A program made the translations under genes and the position numbers. Under the pieces are notes generated by a model. It had not been told where the DNA came from. It made no database searches and was given only the letters and a program-made list of their open reading frames with translations. A stretch of DNA of 64,000 nt from Balneola sp. MJW-20. GTDB taxonomy: Bacteria; Bacteroidota; Rhodothermia; Balneolales; Balneolaceae. Position 1 is the first letter of the stretch. Each line of letters opens with the position of its first letter. The stretch is taken from assembly GCF_040811775.1 (NCBI RefSeq), contig NZ_JBFNXW010000001.1, forward strand, positions 1,054,001 through 1,118,000, in the 5' to 3' direction. This document shows, piece by piece, positions 17,406 to 25,069 of this stretch.

Positions 17406-18161
17406 TCAATAACCGGCCATTTCGATGATCTCCTCCGGATTAAGTACACTCAATTCCAGAATACTCATACCAGATTTATTCATCGCTTTTCGGATCAGAT
17501 AATTCCCTGCCCGGTAGCCAATATATGCTCGGCCGTCCGGATGGATTCCGGAAACCCAGGTCGAGTACTCAGCATCTTCCGGAAGCTCAAGTATCTCTTG
17601 CACCCATTCTTCTACTTCCTTCGGATAGGCATTTCCTTCAGATTTTACTCCTGAATATTCTTCTGCAAAAACCACTGCTAATCCTTCATTTACAGCAGCG
17701 ATATCGATACCCCGACCAAATTCATTCTGAGTGATGGACCATCCCCTGCTCAGATGATGAAATTCATGAAACAGAACCGCACGTAAACCAGCGTCTACGG
17801 CGCCAGCTATCCCACCGGTATGGATTTCTGAGATCTCAACGATCACATGTCCTGCCGGATCATGAGTCATAGCTCTTCCGGTAACTCCATGTACTGTACT
17901 CAAATCTCTGTCAATGATACTGACTTCGACCTTTATACTATCCGGAAATCTATTGAATAGTTTTTCACTTTTATGGGCCGTCTCCTCTATGATTCCTTTA
18001 ATTAGGTCTCTTTCATCACTGGTCAAGTCCTGTGCACTCTCTGAAAAATGAACCTCAACAGAGACTTCATTTGAAAATGCATGATTGCTCACAGGCATCA
18101 TAAATAGAAAAAGAACTAGCGAGAGGATCATACCTTTATCCCTAATTTTTTCACTTCTCAT
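17406..18161 (-). CDS. Secreted HExxH putative metalloprotease (DUF2268-like)
   Basis: A 251-residue exported protein: signal peptide ~10-32, then a domain resembling DUF2268 predicted Zn-dependent proteases. HEFHH in mid-protein is the zinc-binding HExxH helix, and NEGLAVVFAEE about 25 residues later has the glutamate expected as the third ligand. The segment WVSGIHPDGRAYIGYRAGNYLI is the usual downstream region. It sits 21 bp after the thioredoxin-reductase fusion gene and before the efflux genes in the same direction. A metalloprotease in a copper island could take part in handling damaged periplasmic proteins; this is inference. Confidence 0.65.
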   Translation of the reverse strand: MRSEKIRDKGMILSLVLFLFMMPVSNHAFSNEVSVEVHFSESAQDLTSDERDLIKGIIEETAHKSEKLFNRFPDSIKVEVSIIDRDLSTVHGVTGRAMTHDPAGHVIVEISEIHTGGIAGAVDAGLRAVLFHEFHHLSRGWSITQNEFGRGIDIAAVNEGLAVVFAEEYSGVKSEGNAYPKEVEEWVQEILELPEDAEYSTWVSGIHPDGRAYIGYRAGNYLIRKAMNKSGMSILELSVLNPEEIIEMAGY

Positions 18162-18182
18162 AATATCTTTATCCTTTAAATA

Positions 18183-19589
18183 TCACTTAAGATACTTTCT
18201 CACTCCATAACTGGCTAAAACACCCTCGCCCGTGGCTGCCGCCACTTGAGCAATTGCTCCTTTACGGCAATCTCCGGCAGCAAATATTCCATCAACAGAG
18301 GTTTGAGCTAAATCATGGGTAACTATAAACCCACGCTCATCAAGCTCCACGATTTCTTTAAAGCTTTTAGTGTTCGGAGTTAATCCAATAAATACAAAAG
18401 CTCCATCGGCCTCGATGAGTTCTTGTTCTCTGGTCTCATTGTCCTCAATCATTAACCCTTTGAACTTTCCGTCCTCGCTTATAAACTCCAGGGAATTCTT
18501 ATTTTTATAGGTTGTGATATTGCTGATTCCTGGCAGCTTTTCTGTATAGGTTTCCGATGCTGTAAACTCCGGATCTATGGTTATGATCTTGACACTTTTC
18601 ACAAAGCCTGACAGAAAAATGCCTTCTTCGAGGGCAGAGTTACCTCCACCCACCACAATGATATCCTTGTCCCGATAAAAAGCACCGTCGCAGGTAGCAC
18701 AAAAGTGAACGCCAGAACCTATCAGCTCCGATTCACCTGGTATTCCTAACCGGCGGTAACTGGATCCGGTAGCCAGGATCACCGACTTACCGCAATATGA
18801 GGTAAATTTAGTGGTAACCCTGAACATTCCATTTTCTTTCTGAATACTTGTTACCTCCTCCCCTGTTTTAATGGTTGCACCATACACTAATGCTTGCTCT
18901 TTCATTTTGTCCATAAGATCCGGTCCGGAGATGGAGGTAAATCCCGGGTAGTTTTCGATCTTTTCGGTCAGAAATGCATTCCCCCCGATAGTCTTCTTCT
19001 CAAGAATTAAAGAGCTGAAACGATCCCGTTCTGCATAGATCGAAGCGGTAAGTCCGGCCGCGCCTCCCCCTATAATGATCACATCGAATACTTTTTCTTC
19101 CTTAGATTGTTCGAGATCTAAAGCCGATCTGAGCTCTTCATTTTCAGGTTCCACCAGAATTTGCTCATCATTGATCACGATCGTCGGGATCTTTCGCTTG
19201 CCATCATTGATCTCGGTAATGATCGGAATGGCCCACTCATGTTCCTCAATGTCGATGTACTGATAGTTTACTTTATTGTCATCCAGAAATGATTTTGACT
19301 TTCTGCAGTCCGGGCACCAGTCCGCTCCATATAAAACAATCCTTCCGATGTCATTAATACCGAGGACCGAAGCCAGCTCATTGTTGTCAGGATTGGAATA
19401 GGACTTCCCGTTTATTATCAATGTTGGGATGATCCTCTTTCCCTTATTGATCTGTTCTACTTTCCGGGTCGCTTCCTCATGGATATCGACATCTATGAAA
19501 TCATAGGCTATATTATTTTCATCCAGAAAGACTTTTGCACGTTTGCAATCAGGGCACCAATCCGCTCCGTATAGTATTATATTATTCAT
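18183..19589 (-). CDS. Double glutaredoxin-like domain / thioredoxin reductase fusion
   Basis: A 468-residue cytoplasmic flavoenzyme with three redox modules in one chain. Residues ~1-75 and ~80-155 are two related glutaredoxin-like domains, each with WCPDC (C12/C15 in the first) and a cis-Pro-type IPT segment. Residues ~165-468 are a full thioredoxin reductase: FAD-binding GGGAAGL, active site CATC, NADPH-binding VGGGNSA, and the GDC closing motif. Electrons could pass from NADPH through FAD and CATC to the fused CPDC domains without a separate thioredoxin. ATG 19589 is chosen because the longer frame only adds 17 unrelated residues. It lies between the CPH-type ATPase and the efflux genes, so a role in thiol repair or copper-thiol buffering is inferred. 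Confidence 0.85.
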   Translation of the reverse strand: MNNIILYGADWCPDCKRAKVFLDENNIAYDFIDVDIHEEATRKVEQINKGKRIIPTLIINGKSYSNPDNNELASVLGINDIGRIVLYGADWCPDCRKSKSFLDDNKVNYQYIDIEEHEWAIPIITEINDGKRKIPTIVINDEQILVEPENEELRSALDLEQSKEEKVFDVIIIGGGAAGLTASIYAERDRFSSLILEKKTIGGNAFLTEKIENYPGFTSISGPDLMDKMKEQALVYGATIKTGEEVTSIQKENGMFRVTTKFTSYCGKSVILATGSSYRRLGIPGESELIGSGVHFCATCDGAFYRDKDIIVVGGGNSALEEGIFLSGFVKSVKIITIDPEFTASETYTEKLPGISNITTYKNKNSLEFISEDGKFKGLMIEDNETREQELIEADGAFVFIGLTPNTKSFKEIVELDERGFIVTHDLAQTSVDGIFAAGDCRKGAIAQVAAATGEGVLASYGVRKYLK

Positions 19590-19701
19590 TTTCTTGTCCC
19601 AGAAATTATTACTTGTTATTAGTACTCGTATTAGATGCACAGACCCTCCTGGATCTTACATCTCGTATTCAGTATTTATTTTTCAGCCCTTATTTTTGAT
19701 G

Positions 19702-21738
19702 TCAGTCCATCTTCAAAAAGCGTGCATTAATAGCCACTATTATTGTACTAAGAGACATAAGCACTGCGCCCAGTGCCGGGCTCAGTATGATTCCCCAGGC
19801 ATATAAGGCGCCGGCAGCCAAAGGAATGGCACCAATATTGTAACCGGATGCCCACCATAAATTCTGCACCATCTTTTTATAAGTGGAACGTGATAACCGA
19901 ACCAGTGAGGTCACATCCTGCGGATTATCTTTCACCAGTACGATATCGCCGGTTTCCACTGCAACGTCTGATCCTGCTCCAATAGCAATTCCCACATCTG
20001 CCTGGGCCAGTGCCGGAGCGTCATTCACCCCGTCTCCGGTCATGGCTACCTTTTTGCCCTGACTCTGGACTTCTTTTACTTTTGCGGCTTTTTCATCAGG
20101 CAGTACTTCAGCAAATACCTGGTCGATATTTAACTCTTTGGCCACATATTCAGCTGTTTGTCTGTTGTCTCCTGTGAGCATGATGCTTTCAATACCCATG
20201 TCATGCAGTGCCTGTATGGCATGCTTTGAAGATTCACGTATCTCATCACCCAATGCAATGGCTCCGGCCAGTTCATTATCGATTACAACAAATACAACCG
20301 TTTTCCCCTGAGATGAGGTTTTTTCGATCTCATCTTCCGGATAATCCAGTTTCTGTTCTTTGACGTATCCCGGACTGACCACTTTTACAGATTTTCCGTT
20401 GACTACTCCCTCTATTCCTTTTCCGGTAATGGATTCAAATTCTTCGGGTTCCCACGTTTCCTCTGCCTTCTCAAGTATTCCTTTTGCTAATGGATGTTCA
20501 GAGTTAGATTCGAGAGATGCGGCATACTTAAGCAATTCCTCATCACTAAACTGCTCATTGAAGTTGAGAATGTCTGTTACGGTGAAAGTACCTTTGGTTA
20601 AGGTTCCCGTTTTGTCAAAGATCACCGCGTCCAGATTTCGTGCCTGCTCAAAAGCAGCCCGGTCCCTGATCAGAAAACCATTTGAAGCAGCAATACTTGT
20701 GGACCGGGAGACAACCAGTGGTATTGCAAGACCCAGAGCATGCGGACATGTTATCACCATGACTGCTACCGTACGGTTCATCGCGAAATCAAAACTTTGA
20801 CCGGTAAAGTAGATCCAGGCGAAAAAGGTGATCAGTCCGGCCGTGATGGCAAGGATGGTAAGCCAAAAAGCTGCCCTGTTTGCCAGGTTTTGCGTACGCG
20901 ATTTACTCTGCTGCGCCTCTTCCACCAGTTGCATCACCTGCGAAAGAAAGGAGTCTTCCCCTATGCGTGATATCTCAATGGTCAATGAACCTTTTTCATT
21001 TACAGCACCCCCTATGACTTCATCTCCGGTACTTTTATTAACCGGCTTTGACTCCCCGGTCAGCATAGCTTCATTCACACTCGAGCTGCCTTTTACAACC
21101 TTTCCGTCAGCTGGGATTTTCTCACCGGGTTTAACCAGCAAGCGGTCGCCCTTTATAAGTTCTTCAACCGGAACATCCTCTACAGAACCATCTTCATTCA
21201 CTCTGTGAGCTTCACCCGGCAACAACGCTGCCAGTTCCTCAAGGGCTGAGGATGCACTCATCACGGAGCGCATTTCGATCCAATGCCCCACTAACATAAT
21301 GGCCACCAGTGTTGATAACTCCCAGTAAAGCAGATCCCCTTCAAAGCCGAATACCACAGCTGTACTGTAAAAGTAGGCAATAGATATCGCCAACCCGATC
21401 AGGGTCATCATTCCGGGTTGTTTCTTTTTCAATTCGTCTTTCAGGCCAGTCAGGAAAGGCCAGCCTCCGAAAAAGAATACGATGGTAGATAGTCCTGCGA
21501 GGATCCAGGTATCACCGGTAAACCTCCAGTCTACATTCAGGAACTGCTGTATCATGGGAGATAAAGCCATAACCGGAATGGTTAAAGCCAGCACCCACCA
21601 GAACCGGAATTTAAAATCTTCTACCATCATTTTATGGTGATCGTGATGGGAATGGTGCTCGTGATCATGACCGGAATGATCTTCATGATGTGAATGATCT
21701 CCATGATTCGTGTGGTCGTTATGCTTTGAATGGTTCAT
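19702..21738 (-). CDS. copB: Copper-translocating P1B-type ATPase, CopB class (CPH motif)
   Basis: A 678-residue membrane ATPase. The first ~37 residues are almost entirely His, Asp and Asn (HHEDHSGHDHEHHSHHDHH), a metal-binding tail replacing the usual HMA domains. Eight helices can be placed. The metal site in the sixth is CPH rather than CPC (ITCPHALGLA), the mark of the CopB-like subclass that exports copper or silver. The P-domain has DKTGTLTKG, TGDNRQ and GDGVNDAPALAQAD; the A-domain has TGES. It is preceded by a clear AGAAAGG ribosome-binding site. An upstream element shared with the doxX gene (21822-21853) suggests control by the adjacent HMA-AraC regulator. Confidence 0.93.
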   Translation of the reverse strand: MNHSKHNDHTNHGDHSHHEDHSGHDHEHHSHHDHHKMMVEDFKFRFWWVLALTIPVMALSPMIQQFLNVDWRFTGDTWILAGLSTIVFFFGGWPFLTGLKDELKKKQPGMMTLIGLAISIAYFYSTAVVFGFEGDLLYWELSTLVAIMLVGHWIEMRSVMSASSALEELAALLPGEAHRVNEDGSVEDVPVEELIKGDRLLVKPGEKIPADGKVVKGSSSVNEAMLTGESKPVNKSTGDEVIGGAVNEKGSLTIEISRIGEDSFLSQVMQLVEEAQQSKSRTQNLANRAAFWLTILAITAGLITFFAWIYFTGQSFDFAMNRTVAVMVITCPHALGLAIPLVVSRSTSIAASNGFLIRDRAAFEQARNLDAVIFDKTGTLTKGTFTVTDILNFNEQFSDEELLKYAASLESNSEHPLAKGILEKAEETWEPEEFESITGKGIEGVVNGKSVKVVSPGYVKEQKLDYPEDEIEKTSSQGKTVVFVVIDNELAGAIALGDEIRESSKHAIQALHDMGIESIMLTGDNRQTAEYVAKELNIDQVFAEVLPDEKAAKVKEVQSQGKKVAMTGDGVNDAPALAQADVGIAIGAGSDVAVETGDIVLVKDNPQDVTSLVRLSRSTYKKMVQNLWWASGYNIGAIPLAAGALYAWGIILSPALGAVLMSLSTIIVAINARFLKMD

Positions 21739-21821
21739 AAGTCACCTTTCTTATTTGTTAGTAGGTATTGCTTGGGCTTTCTCAGACCGGTAGCAATTTG
21801 CATTGTCTATGTAAAACTTCC

Positions 21822-21853
21822 GTTACACAATTCTGACAAAATCTTATAGGATT
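21822..21853 (-). promoter_or_regulatory. Shared copper-island promoter/operator element, copB copy
   Basis: GTTACACAATTCTGAC, then an A/T-rich run, closely matches 22660-22691 in front of doxX (GTTACAC, ATTCT, GAC, AAAT and ATAnGATT are common; one base is inserted in the other copy). It lies ~85 bp upstream of the copB start. Such similarity between otherwise unlike intergenic regions suggests a regulator site or a common promoter. Confidence 0.6.
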
Positions 21854-22030
21854 CTGGGGTATTTGTATTCACAATACTGCTGAATCCCTGGGCAGAATAA
21901 AAGACTGCTTCTTATGATACTTGACTTGAATCGCCAAGAAATTGACATATTAAGTCAGTTTGGTATGAAGAGACCGTGACAACCTAGGGTCCATTTGACT
22001 ATGAGCGGATAAACTCTTCCAAATACATAA

Positions 22031-22063
22031 AAAGCAATTCAAATTGGGATAATCTGAATTGCT
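22031..22063 (-). terminator. Probable terminator after doxX and the small ORF
   Basis: AGCAATTCA (22033-22041) and TGAATTGCT (22055-22063) form a nine-base-pair stem. Read on the minus strand it is followed by TTTTTATG. It ends the doxX unit and separates it from copB; the rest of 21739-22030 holds the copB promoter region and no gene. Confidence 0.7.
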
Positions 22064-22089
22064 CTTTATGAAGGTTTCAATTGCCAGCA

Positions 22090-22176
22090 TTATTTAAAAT
22101 CAAATTGTGATACAGTGATCAGACCAAATATTATCAATACGATAACTTTGGCAATTAACATCATGATGTCAAACAT
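22090..22176 (-). CDS. Putative 28-residue hydrophobic peptide overlapping the doxX stop
   Basis: The ATG at 22176 overlaps the last codons of doxX in another frame and encodes MFDIMMLIAKVIVLIIFGL followed by ITVSQFDFK and a TAA. It would be a single transmembrane helix with a short polar tail. It is too short for ordinary gene finding. Overlap with the doxX stop and a terminator 27 nt further down place it inside the doxX transcript, which favours translational coupling. It may still be chance; no homologue is known to me. Confidence 0.35.
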   Translation of the reverse strand: MFDIMMLIAKVIVLIIFGLITVSQFDFK

Positions 22177-22561
22177 GATCAACCGATCTCAGGATCTTTG
22201 AAATAGCTGATCTTCGGTACCAGATCAGGTAACCAAGTAAAAGGGCCACGATCAGTCCAGGCAATATACCATGGATGTCTACTGCAATGTGAAAACCCAG
22301 AATGCTATATGCAATTGGTATCATAGCACCAAAAGCCACGATAAGATATCGCCCGGAGACTAATAGCAACCCGGATATAATTTCCACAATACCCACTGTA
22401 GGCATGATAAACTTGTTTGCCAGCAGACCATTGTAGGCTGCTATCAGTTCTTCCGTCATCTCATGACCATGAGGGACAAATTGGAAAAATTTATCCAGAC
22501 CAAATACGATCAATGCCAGGCCCAGTAAAACTCTGATGATTACTTCTGCTTTATCTTTCAT
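22169..22561 (-). CDS. DoxX-family membrane protein
   Basis: A 130-residue protein with four hydrophobic helices: RVLLGLALIVFGLDKFFQF, MPTVGIVEIISGLLLV, FGAMIPIAYSILGFHI and GLIVALLLGYLIW. This is the DoxX/quinol-oxidase-subunit-like fold; GIVEIISG is the usual second-helix signature. Biochemical function in this group is unsettled; some members join membrane redox complexes. It lies between the HMA-AraC regulator and copB, and its promoter carries the same element as copB, so it is probably part of the copper response. A dead relative is at 9341-9715. Confidence 0.82.
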   Translation of the reverse strand: MKDKAEVIIRVLLGLALIVFGLDKFFQFVPHGHEMTEELIAAYNGLLANKFIMPTVGIVEIISGLLLVSGRYLIVAFGAMIPIAYSILGFHIAVDIHGILPGLIVALLLGYLIWYRRSAISKILRSVDHV

Positions 22562-22659
22562 TTTAAACTCCGTTTTTAAAAAATTTTGGTTAAGTGAATG
22601 GAACAGACATTACCGCCTGTTTCACCTGACCTAAATTGCAGCAGACCCGGAGTTTTTGC

Positions 22660-22691
22660 GTTACACTATTCTTGACGAAATATATAAGATT
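22660..22691 (-). promoter_or_regulatory. Shared copper-island promoter/operator element, doxX copy
   Basis: GTTACACTATTCTTGACG and the following A/T-rich bases match the copB copy at 21822-21853. It lies ~100 bp upstream of the doxX start and directly behind the stop of the HMA-AraC regulator gene, whose product is the obvious candidate binder. Confidence 0.6.
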
Positions 22692-23251
22692 TACAGATCG
22701 TCGATTGAGTGCCGGTGTATGTTGCGGAGTTTTTTAAACTGCGTAGGTGTACTGCCGGTCACACTTTTAAACTGATTGCTAAGGTAAGCAGTACTGGAAT
22801 AGTTTAGTTGAAAAGCGATCTCACTGAGAGTCATTTCATCATAAATCAATAGTTCTTTTACACGCTCAATTTTTTGAAGGATGTAGTATTTCTCTATGGT
22901 TATTCCCTCTACCTCTGAGAACAGATTACTTATATAACTGTATTCTTTATAGATCCTTTCAGTGAGGTACTCAGACAGATTTACATCAAGTTCGTTATCC
23001 CTGTTATATATGAGATCGGTAATAATATTCTTGACCTTTTCTATGATCTGAATTCTTTTGTCATCAAGCAGTTCAAATCCTTCTTTATGAAGGCCTGCTG
23101 TTAACTTTTCTCTTTGCGCTGATACCTCCTCCTCTTCTATTTCAACCTCACCTAGATCTATTTGAACAGGATTCAGGCCAACATCCTCAAATGTTCTGCG
23201 GACTGCGCGTTTACATCGGTCGCAAACCATATTTTTGATATAAATCTTCAT
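22691..23251 (-). CDS. AraC-family regulator with N-terminal HMA-like metal-sensing domain
   Basis: A 186-residue protein combining two modules. Residues ~1-65 have the start of a heavy-metal-associated ferredoxin fold, with the metal pair in MVCDRCKRAV. Residues ~95-180 are an AraC/XylS helix-turn-helix domain: MTLSEIAFQLNYSSTAYLSNQFKSVTGSTPTQFKKL. This two-part form is frequent in Bacteroidota next to copper ATPase genes, where it is taken to sense Cu(I) in the cytoplasm. Here it is the first gene on the minus-strand side of the island and lies just before the shared element upstream of doxX. Direct control of doxX and copB is inferred. It is divergent from another AraC gene. Confidence 0.85.
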   Translation of the reverse strand: MKIYIKNMVCDRCKRAVRRTFEDVGLNPVQIDLGEVEIEEEEVSAQREKLTAGLHKEGFELLDDKRIQIIEKVKNIITDLIYNRDNELDVNLSEYLTERIYKEYSYISNLFSEVEGITIEKYYILQKIERVKELLIYDEMTLSEIAFQLNYSSTAYLSNQFKSVTGSTPTQFKKLRNIHRHSIDDL

Positions 23252-23354
23252 CTGTCAGTATTATATGTAAATTAAATTGACATTTCAGGCTTTAAGTATA
23301 TATTCATATGCTACTTGCTACCCAGTAAATAATATTTCTTTAAGGCCAAAAGAA

Positions 23355-24344
23355 ATGAGTTTTTTGATCAAAAGCATATTTAAAAAAGTGGTCGACCAGG
23401 CTGAGAGTGAAGGCCTGCCTGCTGAGGTATATTCTCATTTGGGGGTAGAAGATATTCTTACAAACGACTCGAATTATGCGCCGTCCGGTCCGTTTTTTGA
23501 TCTTTATGAGATCATAGATCAGCATCTTGAGCCTGCTTTTTCCATTAGGGTTGCCAGCCGGATGGTGCTGGATGATTATGGGGTGCTGGGCCTTACATGG
23601 AAAACCTGCCTGTCTCCCAGGGATATGTTTGTACGCTGTGAGCGTTTTTTTATCCTTATGACCGACACCCTGCTTTTCAAGATCGAAGATGAAGGGGATA
23701 CCGGGAGTATCTACCTGTTGCGGGAGGCTACACGGAGAGGAATAGAGATCTCCAATGAAAGCTCACTGGTAGCTGCGCTCACAGTCATAAATAAGGTCAC
23801 CGGGGCAGATATCCGACCGTTGAAAGCAACTTTTATTCATGACAACCCGGGTACTGTAACACCCTATGAAGAATTTTTCGGGTGTCCGGTCCATTTTGGA
23901 CAGAAGCATAACAGGCTCATATTCAGATCTGAGGATCTCGATACCCGATCTATTAAAGCCGATAAAAGCATCAATCGGTTCATGATCGAACGTCTCAAAG
24001 AGCGAGCAGACGGCGAAGAAGTAGTGATTGACCAGCTTATCAGAGATACCACCGAGCTCATCAAAGACGCTTTACCCAGTGGAATTCCATTCGCCGGTGA
24101 TATTGGAAGACATCTTGGAATGAGCACCCGGACCCTCAGTCGCAGACTCTCTGAAAAAGGGACTACCTATCGTCAGCTTGTGCATGATACCCAGAAAAAG
24201 ATGAGTACGGAACTTCTCAGAAATACTTCTGAAACCGTTAGTGAGATCGCTTTTCAAGCCGGTTTCTCTGAACAAAGTGCATTTAACAGAGCCTTTAAAC
24301 GCTGGACCGGACAATCTCCTCTTGAATACCGAAACAGCCAATAA
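23355..24344 (+). CDS. AraC-family transcriptional regulator (arabinose-binding-like N-domain)
   Basis: A 329-residue regulator of the group with an N-terminal Arabinose_bd-type ligand domain (~residues 15-200; DDYGVLGLTWKTC, ALTVINKVTG) and a C-terminal AraC helix-turn-helix pair (~residues 225-325; SGIPFAGDIGRHLGMSTRTLSRRL and SEIAFQAGFSEQSAFNRAFKRWTG). The ATG at 23355 is chosen over an upstream TTG at 23277, since the leading residues of the longer frame do not fit the family. It faces a run of small-enzyme genes, and a 29-bp element repeated before two of them (24365 and 24973) is the probable binding site. The effector is unknown; relatives respond to hydrophobic or phenolic compounds. 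Confidence 0.85.
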   Translation: MSFLIKSIFKKVVDQAESEGLPAEVYSHLGVEDILTNDSNYAPSGPFFDLYEIIDQHLEPAFSIRVASRMVLDDYGVLGLTWKTCLSPRDMFVRCERFFILMTDTLLFKIEDEGDTGSIYLLREATRRGIEISNESSLVAALTVINKVTGADIRPLKATFIHDNPGTVTPYEEFFGCPVHFGQKHNRLIFRSEDLDTRSIKADKSINRFMIERLKERADGEEVVIDQLIRDTTELIKDALPSGIPFAGDIGRHLGMSTRTLSRRLSEKGTTYRQLVHDTQKKMSTELLRNTSETVSEIAFQAGFSEQSAFNRAFKRWTGQSPLEYRNSQ

Positions 24345-24364
24345 ATTCTGAATTTGGCATGAAT

Positions 24365-24393
24365 TGATAAAGCTTTGGCATTTTCTGTCAAGT
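24365..24393 (+). promoter_or_regulatory. 29-bp repeated element, copy 1 (before DUF1772 gene)
   Basis: TGATAAA, TGGC and TTTTCTGTCAAGT occur at the same spacing as in 24973-25001, with four mismatches in 29 positions by eye. It lies 51 bp before the DUF1772 start and 21 bp after the stop of the AraC regulator. A regulator-binding site or shared promoter is the likely reading. Confidence 0.55.
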
Positions 24394-24444
24394 TCTGCTC
24401 CTCTTCTGACTTCATATTTCCCCTGAATCAAATAAGGAGGAAAT

Positions 24445-24933
24445 ATGGAACTAACACTCAATTCAATCATTTTATTTATTGCAATACTTTTGACAGGTTT
24501 GTCAGCGGGTCTTTTTTATGCATGGCAGGTCTCCGTCATTCCAGGTACCCAGCTCGCCTCAGATACAACCTATCTGGAAACGATGCAACACATAAACAGG
24601 GCCATTATAAACCCTTTCTTTATGCTCATTTTTTTGGGCTCACTGGTCGCACAGGTAGCCTGTGTGTTTGTGTTCCGAGAGAATCCAACAGTATTCTGGC
24701 TGCTCCTCACAGCTACACTCTTCTATGGTGCAACCGTAGGAATAACCGGAGCAGGAAATGTACCCTTGAATGATGAGCTGGATAAAGTAGAGCTATCAAC
24801 GTTAAGTACCGAACAAGAGCATTCCATAAGAGTGGACTATGAGAAGCCATGGAACCGGCTTCATCTTATCCGGACCATTTTTTCGGTGCTCTCTTTTATG
24901 CTCTTATTAATCGCAGCACTCACCTTGGGCTGA
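24445..24933 (+). CDS. DUF1772 (anthrone-oxygenase-like) membrane protein
   Basis: A 162-residue four-helix membrane protein. Helix 1 (IILFIAILLTGLSAGLFYAW), helix 2 (FFMLIFLGSLVAQVACVFVF), helix 3 (WLLLTATLFYGATVGIT) and helix 4 (TIFSVLSFMLLLIAAL) are clear. The conserved loop NVPLNDEL and the WNRLHLIRT segment before the last helix identify DUF1772, a family that includes fungal anthrone oxygenases. Its bacterial substrates are unknown. A good AAGGAGG ribosome-binding site lies 8 bp before the ATG. The upstream 29-bp element links it to the AraC regulator and the isochorismatase-like gene. Confidence 0.82.
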   Translation: MELTLNSIILFIAILLTGLSAGLFYAWQVSVIPGTQLASDTTYLETMQHINRAIINPFFMLIFLGSLVAQVACVFVFRENPTVFWLLLTATLFYGATVGITGAGNVPLNDELDKVELSTLSTEQEHSIRVDYEKPWNRLHLIRTIFSVLSFMLLLIAALTLG

Positions 24934-24972
24934 ATCCGGGTTAACCCCTGGCCAGAATGAATTGGCCGGTAC

Positions 24973-25001
24973 TGATAAACTTCTGGCCTTTTCTGTCAAG
25001 T
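24973..25001 (+). promoter_or_regulatory. 29-bp repeated element, copy 2 (before isochorismatase-like gene)
   Basis: Second copy of the element at 24365-24393, 68 bp before the next start codon. TGATAAA, TGGC and TTTTCTGTCAAGT are intact. Both copies are in the same orientation relative to the genes that follow. Confidence 0.55.
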
Positions 25002-25069
25002 AATGGCTGGTTCAGTTACAAATATTTCACCCTAACGCATTAACTACGAACACTTAAACCATATTTATC

